This document shows positions 1 through 10,823 of a DNA stretch of 64,000 nucleotides, piece by piece. Every line of letters starts with the position of its first letter. Position 1 is the first letter of the stretch. Below the pieces are notes generated by a model. The model was not told where the DNA came from, did no database searches, and saw only the letters and a list, made by a program, of their open reading frames with translations. This DNA is from Talaromyces rugulosus. Its lineage: Eukaryota; Ascomycota; Eurotiomycetes; Eurotiales; Trichocomaceae. The stretch is from assembly GCF_013368755.1 (NCBI RefSeq), contig NC_049561.1, forward strand, positions 7,130,001 through 7,194,000. The letters run 5' to 3'. The position numbers and the translations under genes were made by a program.

Positions 1-400
1 AGGGCATAAGAAGGCACTAGGGCCAGACCACATATCCACTCTTAATTCAGTCTATAGCCTTGGAAGTCTCTACCAACGTCAAGGCAGGCAGAAGGAGGTG
101 GAGGAGATGTACCAGCAAGCGCTGACAGGCTATAAGAAGGCATTAGGGCCAGACCACACATCCACTCTTGCTTCAGTCCATGGCCTTGGGGCTCTTTACG
201 CTGATCAAGGCAGGCAGAAGGAGGCGGAGGAGATGTTCCAGCGAGCGTTGACAGGGTGTAAGAAGGCACTAGGGCCAGACTACATATCCACTCTCAATTC
301 AGTCTATAGCCTTGGGAGTCTCTACCAACGTCAAGGCAGGCTGAAGGAGGCGGAGGAGATGTCCCAGCGAGCGCTGACAGGCTACAAGAAAGCATTGGGT
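1..400 (+). repeat. 126-bp coding tandem repeat (TPR units)
   Basis: The phrase aagaaggcactagggccaga or a close variant recurs at about 7, 133, 259 and 385, exactly 126 bp apart. Differences are mostly single substitutions. The unit length is a multiple of three, so copy-number change would keep the frame. Confidence 0.9.
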
Positions 401-475
401 CCAGACCATCACAAGACCCAGCGACTCACGAAGGAATTGAAACGCTTTCAAACATTAGTTAATCCGAATGTATAG
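2..475 (+). CDS. TPR-repeat protein, C-terminal part (cut by window edge)
   Basis: The reading frame is open from base 2 to the TAG at 473-475, so this is the 3' end of a gene that begins outside the window. It encodes about 3.5 tandem units of 42 residues (126 bp), each with a core like KKALGPDH.ST followed by GRxKEAEEM.QRAL. This is the kinesin-light-chain-like TPR_12 type found at the C-terminus of fungal NB-ARC/NLR-like proteins and other scaffolds. The tail after the last unit is short and charged and ends in LVNPNV. TPR units bind protein partners, but the effector domain is not visible, so whether this is an NLR-type protein is inference. The repeats are nearly identical at DNA level, which suggests recent duplication or concerted evolution. 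Confidence 0.85.
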   Translation, partial: GHKKALGPDHISTLNSVYSLGSLYQRQGRQKEVEEMYQQALTGYKKALGPDHTSTLASVHGLGALYADQGRQKEAEEMFQRALTGCKKALGPDYISTLNSVYSLGSLYQRQGRLKEAEEMSQRALTGYKKALGPDHHKTQRLTKELKRFQTLVNPNV

Positions 476-1376
476 TACTATGAGCTCTTTTTGAAAAGGA
501 GGGCGTGGGATTAGTGATAAATTCAAATTCAAATTTTTGTTTTTAAGCATTTTTCCACGGGGGATCCTTCGAGAGACTTCTAGCAAACTGTTTGCTCTGC
601 TCGCCTGATTTATCGCGTGCCGGGTCAATGAAAATTTTGTAACGTAACGACTTTGTAATAACAGATGACTAGTACCAGGTAATATAAAATATTAACTATG
701 TTCAGACTAGTTGTTATATTAGAGTATCCACAGTGGGGCTGAATTGGTTTAAGAGAGTGTTTCGATGGTGAAGCCAGTTTCGAATCTCCCTGTATATATG
801 TATATTTTTATCTGCTATATGTAGTCAACTAGCATCAAACCACCTGTGTAGTATCAATTGATACATGTAGGTTGTCTGTACCTATCAACTTCTAATTTGT
901 TGTAGATATATAGTATCAATTGATGATATTGGTTTCAAGTGATTTATTATATCAAACAGTTGTGAATATTATTACATGCCTTGCTGCGCCAGCTGGAGTT
1001 AAGTAGTAGTTACACTTGTCCATTTGGATATATATATGTATACCAGTATCAAGTCAATGTTACTACATATGTACCCTCAACAGCTCAAGCGCTCCTATCA
1101 ACTACATATTTACATGTGGTAGAGCGAATTGATACATGGTAACATTAATCGATTGATTCAACTTTAAGTATACCGCCCGAGAACAAAGTGCCTTTTTAGC
1201 GAAATTACAGAAGTATATTTGTTATTTAACATATGGACTAGGTCGCAAAAAAAGCTTTTAATAATAAAAGTTGGATACCGCTGAAGAAAGCCTTTCAGTT
1301 TGCACCTAGTGCGGGTAAAGGTCCGAAGAAGTAAAGACATTCATAAGAAAAGCATTTCTTATAAGAAAACCATAAT
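476..1376. other. AT-rich intergenic, no gene seen
   Basis: There is no supported coding frame. The stretch contains short palindromes built on tatcaattgata (near 850 and 915) and a weak tRNA-box resemblance near 731-795 that does not fold. Confidence 0.6.
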
Positions 1377-2360
1377 TCAGAGAATTTTGCCAAGGGCAAA
1401 TTCTTCTTGCTCTCTCTCGTTTTTGGCAAGAGTATTCACCGTCCACTGCCATAAATCCTCCTGTTTGACCTCGTCGTAGCTCACCTCACTGGACTTGATC
1501 TCTTTTTTACCTTCGTAATACAGACCACTCTTCCCTGCAACACTAGTTCCAACTGCAAGCAATGCCAAAGCCTCACCAGACTCCTTGGGCGTATGAATGT
1601 TGGGCGAAACAAGTAATCTCAACAGTGGAAGTATCTTGGGCAAAACACGGTTCCACAAAAACTTCGCGATGGCACTGTAATCTCGGGCTAGTCCTGTACC
1701 TGGCATCAGGCCTGGGTCAAAAGCAGTGACAGTCCAGTGTTTTCCCGAGTTTTCGTTGATGGCCGTAAATCGCCGGTGTAGAGCATACGTATAGAGTACA
1801 TTGGCTAATTTTGTGCTCGTGTAGCGCTGTTGTCCTGAGTTTTTGGCCGACTCTGGCGTTGGATGCGCGAGCTCTTCGGCTGAATTGTATGTTGAATCTG
1901 GCATGCCCGACTTTTGCGCTGGATCGTGCGTTCCACTTGACACGATAACGATTCGCGCGGTATCCGCAAGATGCGGTCTCAAGAGACTGAATAGCAAGGC
2001 ATGTCCAATATGGCTAATCGCAAAAGTCTTCTCGTATCCGTTTTCAGTGTACTCGACGTCTCCTGGTAATTGCAACGCGGCGTTGAGTACTAAAGCATGT
2101 ATTGGCGCGAACCCCTTGCGTTCCCAGTCCGCGGCAAACGAACGGACGTTATCAAGGCTCGAAAGATCCAAACGACGAAACTCGAAGTTATTCCGACCGA
2201 GTAAAGAATTGGCTTTATCGGCAGAAGAATCTTTATCGGATCGAGAGGCCAAAATTATCTGATACTCGGGATGTTTGCGAGCAATACTGAGGGCACAGTG
2301 GTAACCAAGGCCGGTGGTGCCACCGGTGACCAGGACAGTACGCTGATATTTGGTCGACAT
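1377..2360 (-). CDS. Short-chain dehydrogenase/reductase (SDR), retinol-dehydrogenase-like
   Basis: An intronless 327-residue protein. The N-terminus has a Rossmann beta-alpha-beta with the SDR cofactor signature TGGTTGLG (residues about 13-20). NAA lies near residue 93, a catalytic serine in IVSSGTH near 142, and the active-site YTSTK (Y-x3-K) near 180, so the catalytic set is complete. An Arg just after the second strand (ASRSD) suggests NADP(H), by family rule. The closest style is fungal protochlorophyllide-reductase/retinol-dehydrogenase-like SDRs, probably cytosolic or membrane associated; the substrate is unknown. It is divergent from the regulator gene at 2881, so the 520-bp gap is a shared upstream region. 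It may belong to the adjoining cluster. Confidence 0.88.
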   Translation of the reverse strand: MSTKYQRTVLVTGGTTGLGYHCALSIARKHPEYQIILASRSDKDSSADKANSLLGRNNFEFRRLDLSSLDNVRSFAADWERKGFAPIHALVLNAALQLPGDVEYTENGYEKTFAISHIGHALLFSLLRPHLADTARIVIVSSGTHDPAQKSGMPDSTYNSAEELAHPTPESAKNSGQQRYTSTKLANVLYTYALHRRFTAINENSGKHWTVTAFDPGLMPGTGLARDYSAIAKFLWNRVLPKILPLLRLLVSPNIHTPKESGEALALLAVGTSVAGKSGLYYEGKKEIKSSEVSYDEVKQEDLWQWTVNTLAKNEREQEEFALGKIL

Positions 2361-2880
2361 TGAAAGGTATTAGTCTTCAAATTTCAGTGAGGTGTTTTTT
2401 TAAAAATGAAAAATAAATAAAAATAAAACAGGCGAGATTATTCAAATGTTGTTGAATGTTAAACGCTGGTATTGTTCCAGGACATTTGAAGTTGACGCCG
2501 GGTGTGACAGGTTTATATAGAAAAAACTTGCCTCACCACGTAGCAAAGTCCATCCCTCGGACGGGTTTAGGAGATAGGACATAACTCTCTTGTCAAGCAA
2601 TAGTAGGGACAATTTCTTTATAATCCGCTCATATCTAGGCAAAAGCGGAGTATGTCAGATATTGCGACTCTATATAGATAGAACGAACGGCCCCGTTCTG
2701 GTTTAGCGCAGAACGGCACCGGCGATTTCTCATCAACCGCTCCGGTTCCGGCTAGCGCCTTTCCATTCTGGGACTGGGACGTCATGCTTGGCTCTTGTTT
2801 TTCCAACGCTGCTCTTGACATCAACCTCGATATCAACTTTTTCCACTAGGCGGTTTCTTGCGTGGTATGCCACTGTGACA

Positions 2881-4341
2881 ATGGACCCATATATCCAGCC
2901 GCATAAACTATTTTATTATTCTCCAACTTACCGGGTCGTGATCTGCACATCCTGCCGCTATGCAGTGCAGCCTGCAGCTATTGCGCGACACCTCAAGGAG
3001 ATACATCACATCTACCGTTCCCAGCGACGCCCATTTATCGCATATACGGAATCTTTGATACTAGAGAGCCCAGAAAAAGTCAGACCTCCTCCTCCGGAAG
3101 ATTTTCCTGTTCCCCACTTGCCTGTCCACCAAGGGTGGCGATGCCAGGCACCGCGCTGTGGCTATCTGTGTATCTCAACCAAACGGATGCAGTCTCACTG
3201 GCCGGCAAAGCACCGTTGCAAAGGAGATCGTACTCGAGACTGGATTGCTGTCCCACTTCAGACATTTTTTCGTGGTAGCCTGTTGAGCTATTTTACCAAG
3301 GAACCCAGCCTCCGCCAGCAGGCTAGCGTGGCGATGTCATTCCCATCGGTTACAGATGATGGAGAGCTTGTCACAAAGTTTCCGTATATTAAAAAACTTC
3401 AAAGACAATATGAGCTGGACTATATTGGGACTTCTATTTTGGAGCATTATTTCGATGCTACCTATAAGACCTTTGTGACGAACCACAGCACAGAGCAGAT
3501 TTGGCTCGATATCGTCCCCACTCTCGCATACGATAATCCTTTTCTCTTACATGGGATTCTTGCATGCACGTCATTACACATGGCCTACATCTTTCCAGCC
3601 CATCGACATATTTATAATCTCCAAGCATGTTCTCACCAGAGCACCGCGCTCCCTTTGTTTCGGTTCGCAATCGACCACCCCACAGAACAAAACTGTGACT
3701 CTATCGTAGTATTCGCACACTTACTTGTCATATACTCTTTTGCAAGCGATACGGATTCTTCCAACTATTCGTTGTTCCTTGTTGACGACGATAGCAATGG
3801 TAACGTCAAGAATTGCCTTGCAATTCCCCAATGGTTACACTTCATTCGTGCTGGTTGCTCCATGTTGTGCGATGTATGGGACAAGGTTGAGAATGGCCCT
3901 GTCAGCGCTCTGGCAGCTACATGGGAAGATGAAATCGTTGTCCATGATAAGAGTCTGCCTTATATGAAACATTTTCTTGCGCTTATTCCTGGTGACTCGT
4001 CTTGGTCGAGTGAAAGCATTTCTACATACCGCAACGCGGCTACTTCTCTGGCCGAGTCTTTTGCATACTTGGACTCCAAGGATATGGAATCTAGTATCAC
4101 CACGTGGAATGTCCTCGGAGCCTGGCCACTACGCATTGAGGACGCGTATGTCGATCTTCTACATGAACGCCATCCGGGGGCATTGGTGCTGCTCGCGTAT
4201 TATTGCATTATACTGAAGAAATTGGAGAAATTCTGGTACTTTGAAGGACGAGCAGTCAAGCTGATATCCTCCATTGCGGGAGTATTGGACGAGAGATGGC
4301 ATCCCAGTATCCAAGAGGCATTCGAAAGGGTCATTGGCTAG
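2881..4341 (+). CDS. Zinc-finger regulator: OrsD-type C2H2 region plus fungal transcription-factor domain
   Basis: The ATG at 2881 (MDPYIQPHK) is preferred over the upstream in-frame ATG at 2788, whose extension looks unlike the family. The N-terminus has two finger-like motifs of the OrsD/DUF3505 type: CTSCRY...HLKEIHH (C-x2-C...H-x4-H, residues about 23-44) and CQAPRCGY...HWPAKH (about 87-110). A helical domain follows that resembles the C-terminal part of Upc2/C6-type regulators (LEHYFDATYKTF, FLLHGILACTSLHMA, ALPLFR). This suggests a nuclear DNA-binding regulator, plausibly of the downstream transporter and oxygenase genes. The frame stops at 4341, but the neighbouring frame continues for 35 family-like codons to the stop at 4443-4445, so the 3' end may be frameshifted. 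Function is inferred from architecture only. Confidence 0.75.
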   Translation: MDPYIQPHKLFYYSPTYRVVICTSCRYAVQPAAIARHLKEIHHIYRSQRRPFIAYTESLILESPEKVRPPPPEDFPVPHLPVHQGWRCQAPRCGYLCISTKRMQSHWPAKHRCKGDRTRDWIAVPLQTFFRGSLLSYFTKEPSLRQQASVAMSFPSVTDDGELVTKFPYIKKLQRQYELDYIGTSILEHYFDATYKTFVTNHSTEQIWLDIVPTLAYDNPFLLHGILACTSLHMAYIFPAHRHIYNLQACSHQSTALPLFRFAIDHPTEQNCDSIVVFAHLLVIYSFASDTDSSNYSLFLVDDDSNGNVKNCLAIPQWLHFIRAGCSMLCDVWDKVENGPVSALAATWEDEIVVHDKSLPYMKHFLALIPGDSSWSSESISTYRNAATSLAESFAYLDSKDMESSITTWNVLGAWPLRIEDAYVDLLHERHPGALVLLAYYCIILKKLEKFWYFEGRAVKLISSIAGVLDERWHPSIQEAFERVIG

Positions 4342-4445
4342 CAGCAAGTTTCTTTCCATGGGATGAACCACCATCCAAGAAACAAGTACGACATTACTAC
4401 TCGGCAAACATGACCTCTATTTGGTCACGCTATTTTCAGCTATAG

Positions 4446-4843
4446 AGCTACGTAGTAGGTTCCCGGCGAAACTTGTTCTGCCGGCATGCAACCCCCAGAC
4501 ACTAGCCCCATCCTAGCTTCACTTAACCCCGGATTCTATCTATAATGCGGGGTTGATCATATGTAGTGTGTCGTTGCACAACAGGCTTGGGGTTTCTATA
4601 TGTCGCACTCCACCGTCAACTATCATGACAGCCCAGCGCCCCACATAAATTCTCAACGTGAGGTGGAGCGATCTGGGGTGACCACTTCCTTTACCCCATG
4701 TACGCAAAGTATATTAAGTAGTGTGCAACCAGGGCAGAGCTGGCCATGTTGGCCTGAAAACCACCCAGGCGTCTAACAGATTACCTGTAGTACTTCTTCC
4801 TTTCCACAACACCAACACTTACCACCTATCAACAAAGCCGACC
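4446..4843. promoter_or_regulatory. Upstream region of the MFS gene
   Basis: About 400 bp without coding signal between the regulator and the MFS transporter. It contains pyrimidine-rich stretches close to the ATG at 4844, as is usual for fungal promoters. No specific operator is recognised. Confidence 0.4.
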
Positions 4844-6633
4844 ATGGGATTAGGGGTACTAGATGACACACATCTCGAACATGTTCCGGGAACAGCCCTT
4901 CTGACCGATATACAAGGATCTGACACCTTGCCCTTGCGGCATGACAAGGGAAAAGATTCTGATGTTCTTCTTGTGCCACAGCCATCAAGCAGTCCAAATG
5001 ATCCCTTGAATTGGCCATTATGGAAGAAAGACCTGATGCTCTTCGTAATATGCATTGATACCGCTGTTGTGGGCGCTTGGGTATGGAAACAACTTGCTTT
5101 CTTTTTTGTTTCTATATGGAGGACTAACCAAATTGTTGCCGAGCTGAATAGGGTCCTATGATCTCACCGGGCTATGCCATTATGGCAGAGCAATTCCATA
5201 TGTCATATAACTCATTAAATGGTGGTCTCGGATGGGGAGTTTTTGTTATTGGCATATCCTGCTTCTTCACCCAGTCCATGGCTGTGATATGGGGCCGCCG
5301 ACCGGTGTTTCTGCTAGGAAACCTGTTGTTGTTCATCAGCAGTGTATGGGCGTACTTCGCACATTCCTACAAGTCTCTGCTCGCATCTCGATTGGTTGGA
5401 TGTATTGGAATGTCTCCATTTGAAGTGTAATGTTCTCCCTTTTCTAGACCCGATGTTTCTCCCCTCCCTTCTCGCTCTTTAATCGTGATCGTTCTGACAT
5501 CTGATTCTTGTTTATTATATAGATTGGTTACATCTACAATCGCCGACTTGTATTTCGTTCATCAACGCGGTGTCCGACTTGCAGCATGGGGTCTATGTCT
5601 GTCGATCGGTGTTGGCGGTGGCACGATTATATCTGGATACATTATAACGGATCTAGGCTGGAACTGGACATACGGAATCTGCGCTGTCATATATGGGGTT
5701 TGGATTTTGGTTCTTTTTTTCTTTTGCCCAGAGACAGCCTATCGCCGTCCTGTAGCCCTGAATGTTGATTTAGGGACGAGAGACAAGGCAGCCGAGTTGA
5801 TGGACAATAACGACAAGGCAACGACGACAAACATTGAGGATGTTGAAATGAGCGGAGACACGCCTGATAATGTCGAGCTGAAACATAGCTACTGGCATGA
5901 GTTGAAGATTTTCCATGACCGTGTCTCTGATGATGCCTTCTGGAAAGTCTTGACGCGTCCACTTTTGATGCTGATTTTCCCTCAAGTTTTATTCTCTTTT
6001 TTCGCATATGGACTAACAAGCTCGTGGCTCATTGTTGTGGGAAGTGTATTGGCGCAGATCTTCACTGCGCCACCATATAACTTTTCCGTGTCTGGAGTCG
6101 GCCTTGTTGCTATCTCGCCCGTCATAGGCTCCGTAATCGGCGCATTCATATCGGGACCTGCAGCAGATATGGTCATCAAAACAATGAGCCGGCGAAACAA
6201 TGGTATCTACGAGCCCGAGTTCCGGTTGGTGATTATTGTCGTATGCCTGATCATCGGTGGGATGTCCTTTTTTGGCTTCGGATTGTCCCTGCAAGCGGAA
6301 GATCCATGGATTGGGCCAGTCGTGTTTTATGGACTACAATACTTTAGTGTCGGTTTCATGTCAATTGCAGTCTACGGCTACCTGACTGACTGTCATCGGG
6401 ACAAGGCACCCGAGGCATTTGCGGCTATCAATCTCCGAAACATCTACTCCTTCGGAATGAATTATTTTGTGTCTTCGTGGATTTCTTCCCAGGGCCCAAA
6501 AGAAGTGTTTTGTATAATTGGAGGGGTGCACGTGTTTATCTGTCTAATGGCAATTCCGATGTATATCTTTGGCAAGCGCTGCCGGAGTTGGACGAAGAGG
6601 GTTTCCATTTTTGAAAAGGTCATGAGAGCTTAG
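4844..6633 (+). CDS. MFS transporter, DHA1/HOL1-like
   Basis: Three exons: 4844-5080, 5152-5426 and 5523-6633, giving 540 residues. Introns begin GTATGG and GTAATG and end in AG, with an ACTAAC branch site in the first; frame is kept across both. The cytosolic N-terminus carries the DHA1 signature SPNDPLNWPLWKKD before helix 1. Further on are family motifs GPMISPGYA, WGRRPVF (loop 2-3) and the GVGGGTIISGYI segment, then a long charged central loop and the second helix bundle. The predicted role is a proton-coupled plasma-membrane exporter or importer of small organic compounds. Its place beside the regulator, two monooxygenases and a methyltransferase suggests it moves the cluster's product or substrate. 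The substrate is unknown. Confidence 0.9.
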
Positions 6634-7166
6634 TACCTGGAAGCTGTGAACTATATTGAGTCTGTTTAGTCCATCTGCAATTGAAGCCCCCTGGTAAATG
6701 GCACTATGTTGTTGGGTTGTAGAGACATGGCAATTTTCTTGAAGCTATCTCGTCACTAACATTTGAATCCAATATACTAGTCAATAAAACTCGGCTAGGA
6801 ACTTGTCATCTATCGCTTAAGCAAAGAATGCCCCTCTGCTGACAAGGAATCATCAGCGGGGCAGGTTACGAATAGTAGGCCAATGAGTCAACTAGCTAGC
6901 TAGCTAATAACTTGCCCGCCTATAGCAGGAACCAGCGCCAGCAGCCTGGTGTTTAGGCAAGCGGTCAGATAACCAATTTGAATTAACTAGTGAATTAGTA
7001 GTATTAGAGCTCCAAGGGACTGGACTTTGTACGAAGAGGAAACATTCGCTCTATTCAGATTCCCCATCATTTTTGTACTGGCTCAGAATTGCTGCTATTG
7101 GTACTATTTTTCATGCTATAAATCATTCATATTCCACTTGTGTTGACAATATCTGGATCACCACCA
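6634..7166. other. Intergenic
   Basis: No coding signal. It contains a ctagctagctagctaa run near 6890 and short AT-rich stretches. It serves as terminator region of the MFS gene and promoter of the monooxygenase gene. Confidence 0.5.
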
Positions 7167-8618
7167 ATGAACATGGCGGTGGGCATCGTTGGGGCGGGGC
7201 TGACTGGCTTGTTGGCTGCACACGGCCTGAAAAAGGTATGCAGGTAGAAGACGTCTCACAAAACTAAACATGGATTAATATGACACATCTGAAATACAAC
7301 ACTAACATATTAATTTGCAATATTTGACATCTAGAATGGCTTTGAAGTTACGGTTTTCGACAGTGAGTCCAGTCTAGATGCTCGCGGTCGCGACTGGACC
7401 ATCTTATTGCATTGGGCAATGCCGCTGTTCGAAAAGTTACTCCCAGAAGAGGTGATAAACAACTTATCAGAGGCCATTTGCAATCCGTATCTCGATTTCA
7501 ACCCGAAAGTTGAATGTTTGCCATGTTACAATGGTATCACGGGAGAATTACTCTTCAAAAGCCCGCTTCCAGGCTCTAGACGAGTATCTCGTAAACGGCT
7601 GCGGGAAGTGCTTTCACAGGGCCTCGATATCAGATGGGGGAAAAAGCTTGACACAATTTCATTCCCACACGACGAGAACCAGTCGGATGACAGCCTGAAA
7701 GACTTAAAGGTGCAACTTGCCTTTGCCGACGGCCATACTGAGCAAGTAGACTATGTCCTCGGTACGGATGGCGCCTCGTCCGGGGTGCGACAGCTGCTCC
7801 TGGGTGAAAAGGCTGCCCAGCCCCAGCTTTCAGGATTTATGTTTGCAACTGGCATCACAAAGTACCAGGACGCAAGGAAGGTCCAGTCTGTAGTCAATGC
7901 ACACCCCGTTGCGGCCATTACACTAGGCATGGATACTGTTGCAGGATGTGGGGGTATGGCTCCAGTTTTCGTTTCCAATTCAACGACTATAAAACTGACA
8001 TTTATGCTATTACGAATGACTCAGTCATGTACGTCCAAGATAAAGAAGATATGGCCACTTGGACGACATTTTGGACCAAGATTTGGCGCGAGAGCATGGC
8101 CAATCTCCCACAAAGGGAGGATACCGTCGAATACATTAAAGAGACCACCAAGGGCTTGTGTGAGCCATTCCAGACGCTGATTGACTCAACTCCGGCAGAT
8201 AGCGAGTGCTATATTGATGAGATGAAATATTGGGTCCCTGTGCCGTTTGATAATCATGCTGGAAGAGTAACGCTCGCGGGTGACGCAGCTCACCCGATGT
8301 TAATCTGTATGTGCTCATCACAGCTGCGAAGTATCAAGTGAACGGACTGACCTTGTCGCAAATCAAGTCCGTGGCCAAGGGTTTCAGCACGCGATTACAG
8401 ATGCAAGCAATTATGTCGACGCTCTCCTCAGGATAAAAAATTCAGCGAGGGAGACGGGAATAGAGAGACTAGACACAATGACCGGATATGATACCGAGAT
8501 GATTGAGCGGACATCCAAGGCGGTTAAACAGTCTCTCCAGGAAGCAGAATTTTCAATGAACCTCGAAACGGTAAGTAAGATGCTCATGGCTCAGAAAGGT
8601 CACGGCAAATCCGCCTAG
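7167..8618 (+). pseudogene. FAD-dependent monooxygenase with a one-base frameshift
   Basis: Exons are 7167-7235, 7335-8306 and 8368-8618. Exon 1 encodes the FAD-binding start AVGIVGAGLTGLLAA. Exon 2 carries the DGxxSxxR motif (GTDGASSGVRQ) and then, in a different frame, the GDAAHP motif (RVTLAGDAAHPM). Exon 3 continues with RGQGFQHAITDASNYV. The frame changes near 7952 at a run of five G, where one base appears to be missing; with an intact frame the protein would be about 430 residues, normal for PHBH-fold flavin monooxygenases. Such enzymes hydroxylate or epoxidise aromatic or polyketide substrates with NAD(P)H. Splice sites on both sides of the lesion are well formed. Either this is a young pseudogene or the base was lost in sequencing; the sequence alone cannot decide. 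Confidence 0.8.
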
Positions 8619-9471
8619 ATGTAGTCGGATAAGCGCGTTTAGTTTTAGAAACCGAGGGTTGGAAAGGAATCCATGATTCGCATTTTATCCACGTGTATTT
8701 TCTGTTTTTCGACAAATAGTTCTTGGATACGTCCGTGAGAGTTGTCCATCATCCATAACGACATAACGACACGTGCCCGCACGACTTAATCAATCCTCAT
8801 CGCTTTTTCTCTGTTAAAGTTCTATTAAAATATCATAATGGAGTACAAGAGCTTGAGAAAGTGGGCGCAGTGTTGTGTGGCAAGGACCGACGACTTATGC
8901 CTTGTCTGTCTCCTTTGAAGGGTCTCTGACTCTTGAGCACGCTTGTAGCTGTTATGCATGCGCGATGTAGGCCACAGCGTCCAACAGAGGCCCGCGGAAG
9001 CTTGAAGGCATTCCCGGGTGGAGATATTGGCCGCGCGGAACGGGTCGAGCAACTAGCTACTACGGATATTTGCATGTGCTCGTCAAGAAGATAAAGATAT
9101 AAGATATAAAGTAAAGAACTGTTACGGGCTTTTCAAGTTAGAGGGAAACAAGGCAGTCGGATCCGGAGTCATGTAGCCAGTCAAGGCTAGCCAAGGACGC
9201 GGCCCACAGCATAAGCGCTGTGATTGATCTAAAAATGTGATTGATTACATCTCATCGAGCTCCTAATAACGCCGGATAGTGCGGACATATCTTCTATCAT
9301 TGGACGGGTTCCGCCACGCACGGCAGTAATCGACTGAGTGCATTGTTAGCGGGGAGCAAGGCCCATCCGTGTTGCAACCATTGACAATCGCAGCAGGAAA
9401 CTCGCCGTTGCAGGCCATATTTTCGCGCTTCAACGACATACTGACGTCCGGTGATTTCGGTTTCTGATAAT
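8619..9471. other. Intergenic, no gene seen
   Basis: About 850 bp with only short overlapping frames lacking family resemblance. It is likely the promoter region for the methyltransferase at 9472. Confidence 0.5.
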
Positions 9472-10823
9472 ATGGGTGCTACGGATGCAACGCCAGCCTG
9501 CGTATCAGCAACATCAGCCTCCGTATCAGCAACATCGGCCAAGCTCGTCAGTCCTGCTGCTGGTGACTTGGAACCTCACGCCCCTGCAGCCGCCGATGCC
9601 GTGCTCCCTGCGCAAATTGAGCCAGCCACAGAGCCCGGCGAAGAAGACGAATTCGACGTCACCGAGGGCTGGGAGACGAGGTCAGACGGATCAGCGAGTG
9701 CGGATTCGACTATCTACGCGCATACCTACGAACACGGTCGTCGCTACCAGAGTTTTAAGAATGGCCGGTATCCAATACCAAACGACGATAATGAGCAAGA
9801 TAGGGAGGATATGAAACATGCCATGATGCTGGAGCTGATGGACGGGGAACTATTCTTTGCCCCTGTGGGAGACAACCCGCAGAATATCTTAGACATTGGC
9901 ACCGGAACAGGTGAGTCATTATTTACAAAACGGCGCAATTGTGGTTGTGCTCGGACTGACATGCGCATTGAATAGGCATCTGGGCGATCGATGGTTAGTG
10001 GTTTTCACATCCACCCAATTCATTTCACAGTGCGCAACATCCTGGCAGCACCATGGGCAGTAATGTTTATGATTAATACTAGCTGGTGACCGTTTCCCGA
10101 GCGCCCACGTTCGTGGCATCGACTTATCGCCAATTCAACCCACCTGGGTCCCTCCTAACGTGGATTTCCTGATCGACGATTGTGAGAAGGACTGGCTAGC
10201 CACAGACTGTGACTTTGTTCACTTTCGATTTATGGTGATTATCCTCAAGAATGTCCAGCAGGTTTTAAAGAACGCCCACGAGTAAGATTTCTCGCCTAGG
10301 AGAGATCCTAGTGCTGGCCGTGCTTATAGCCCCGTTCCTTGGCTGACCAAAGCCGCACACTGTGCATCGTTTTAGGAGTCTGAGACCCGGTGGTTGGATT
10401 GAATTACAAGAGCTCAGCGCCGAGCCTATGTGTGATGACGACACAATGCCCAGCGATGACCCAGTTAAAAGGATGTATAGTCTTGCTGGAGAAGCATTCG
10501 CCAAGTTCGGCATGAACGTCACCCTTCCCAAGCATCTCCACGACTCACTCCAGGAAGCTGGGTTCGAAAACATCAAATGTATAGTGAAAAAGGTTCCAAT
10601 TGGCGTGTGGGCCAAAGACAAGACCCTGCGATTGATAGGGCTGTACCAGAAAATGGCCGTTTTAGATCTGATGCCTGCACTCGCAGGGCGGCCATTCGAG
10701 GCCTTGGGCATGTCCCAGGCAGAGAGCCAGATCACTCTGGCATTTGCCCGAAAGGCACTCGAGGACACAAAGGTCCATCGATACTTCCACTATTACTTTT
10801 GGTATGCCCAAAAGCCTACATAG
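9472..10823 (+). CDS. LaeA-like SAM-dependent methyltransferase
   Basis: Four exons: 9472-9910, 9976-9993 (only 18 nt), 10083-10281 and 10376-10823, giving 367 residues. The join across the three introns restores the class I motif LDIGTGTGIWAID, with the micro-exon encoding its second half; phases agree at every junction. An acidic, Ala/Thr-rich N-terminus (including a duplicated VSATSAS stretch) precedes YxxxYEHGRRYQSFKNGRYPIPND, the conserved LaeA-family entry. Later motifs are HFRFMVIILKN and SLRPGGWIELQEL. Members methylate small molecules in secondary-metabolite clusters or act as LaeA-type regulators. Its place between two FAD monooxygenases favours a tailoring role, which is inference. 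ATG 9472 is preferred to the in-frame ATG at 9451 because family N-termini are short. Confidence 0.88.

Noticed and set aside
731..795. tRNA-like A-box (gctgaattggtttaag) and B-box-like (gtttcgaatct) pair
   Set aside because: The spacing is short, and no acceptor, anticodon or T-stem pairing can be formed.
6885..6910. ctagctagctagctaa run
   Set aside because: A simple short repeat with no sign of being an element end or factor site.
8825..9075. Minus-strand frames of 75-80 codons
   Set aside because: No start context, splice logic or family resemblance; they lie in the methyltransferase upstream region.
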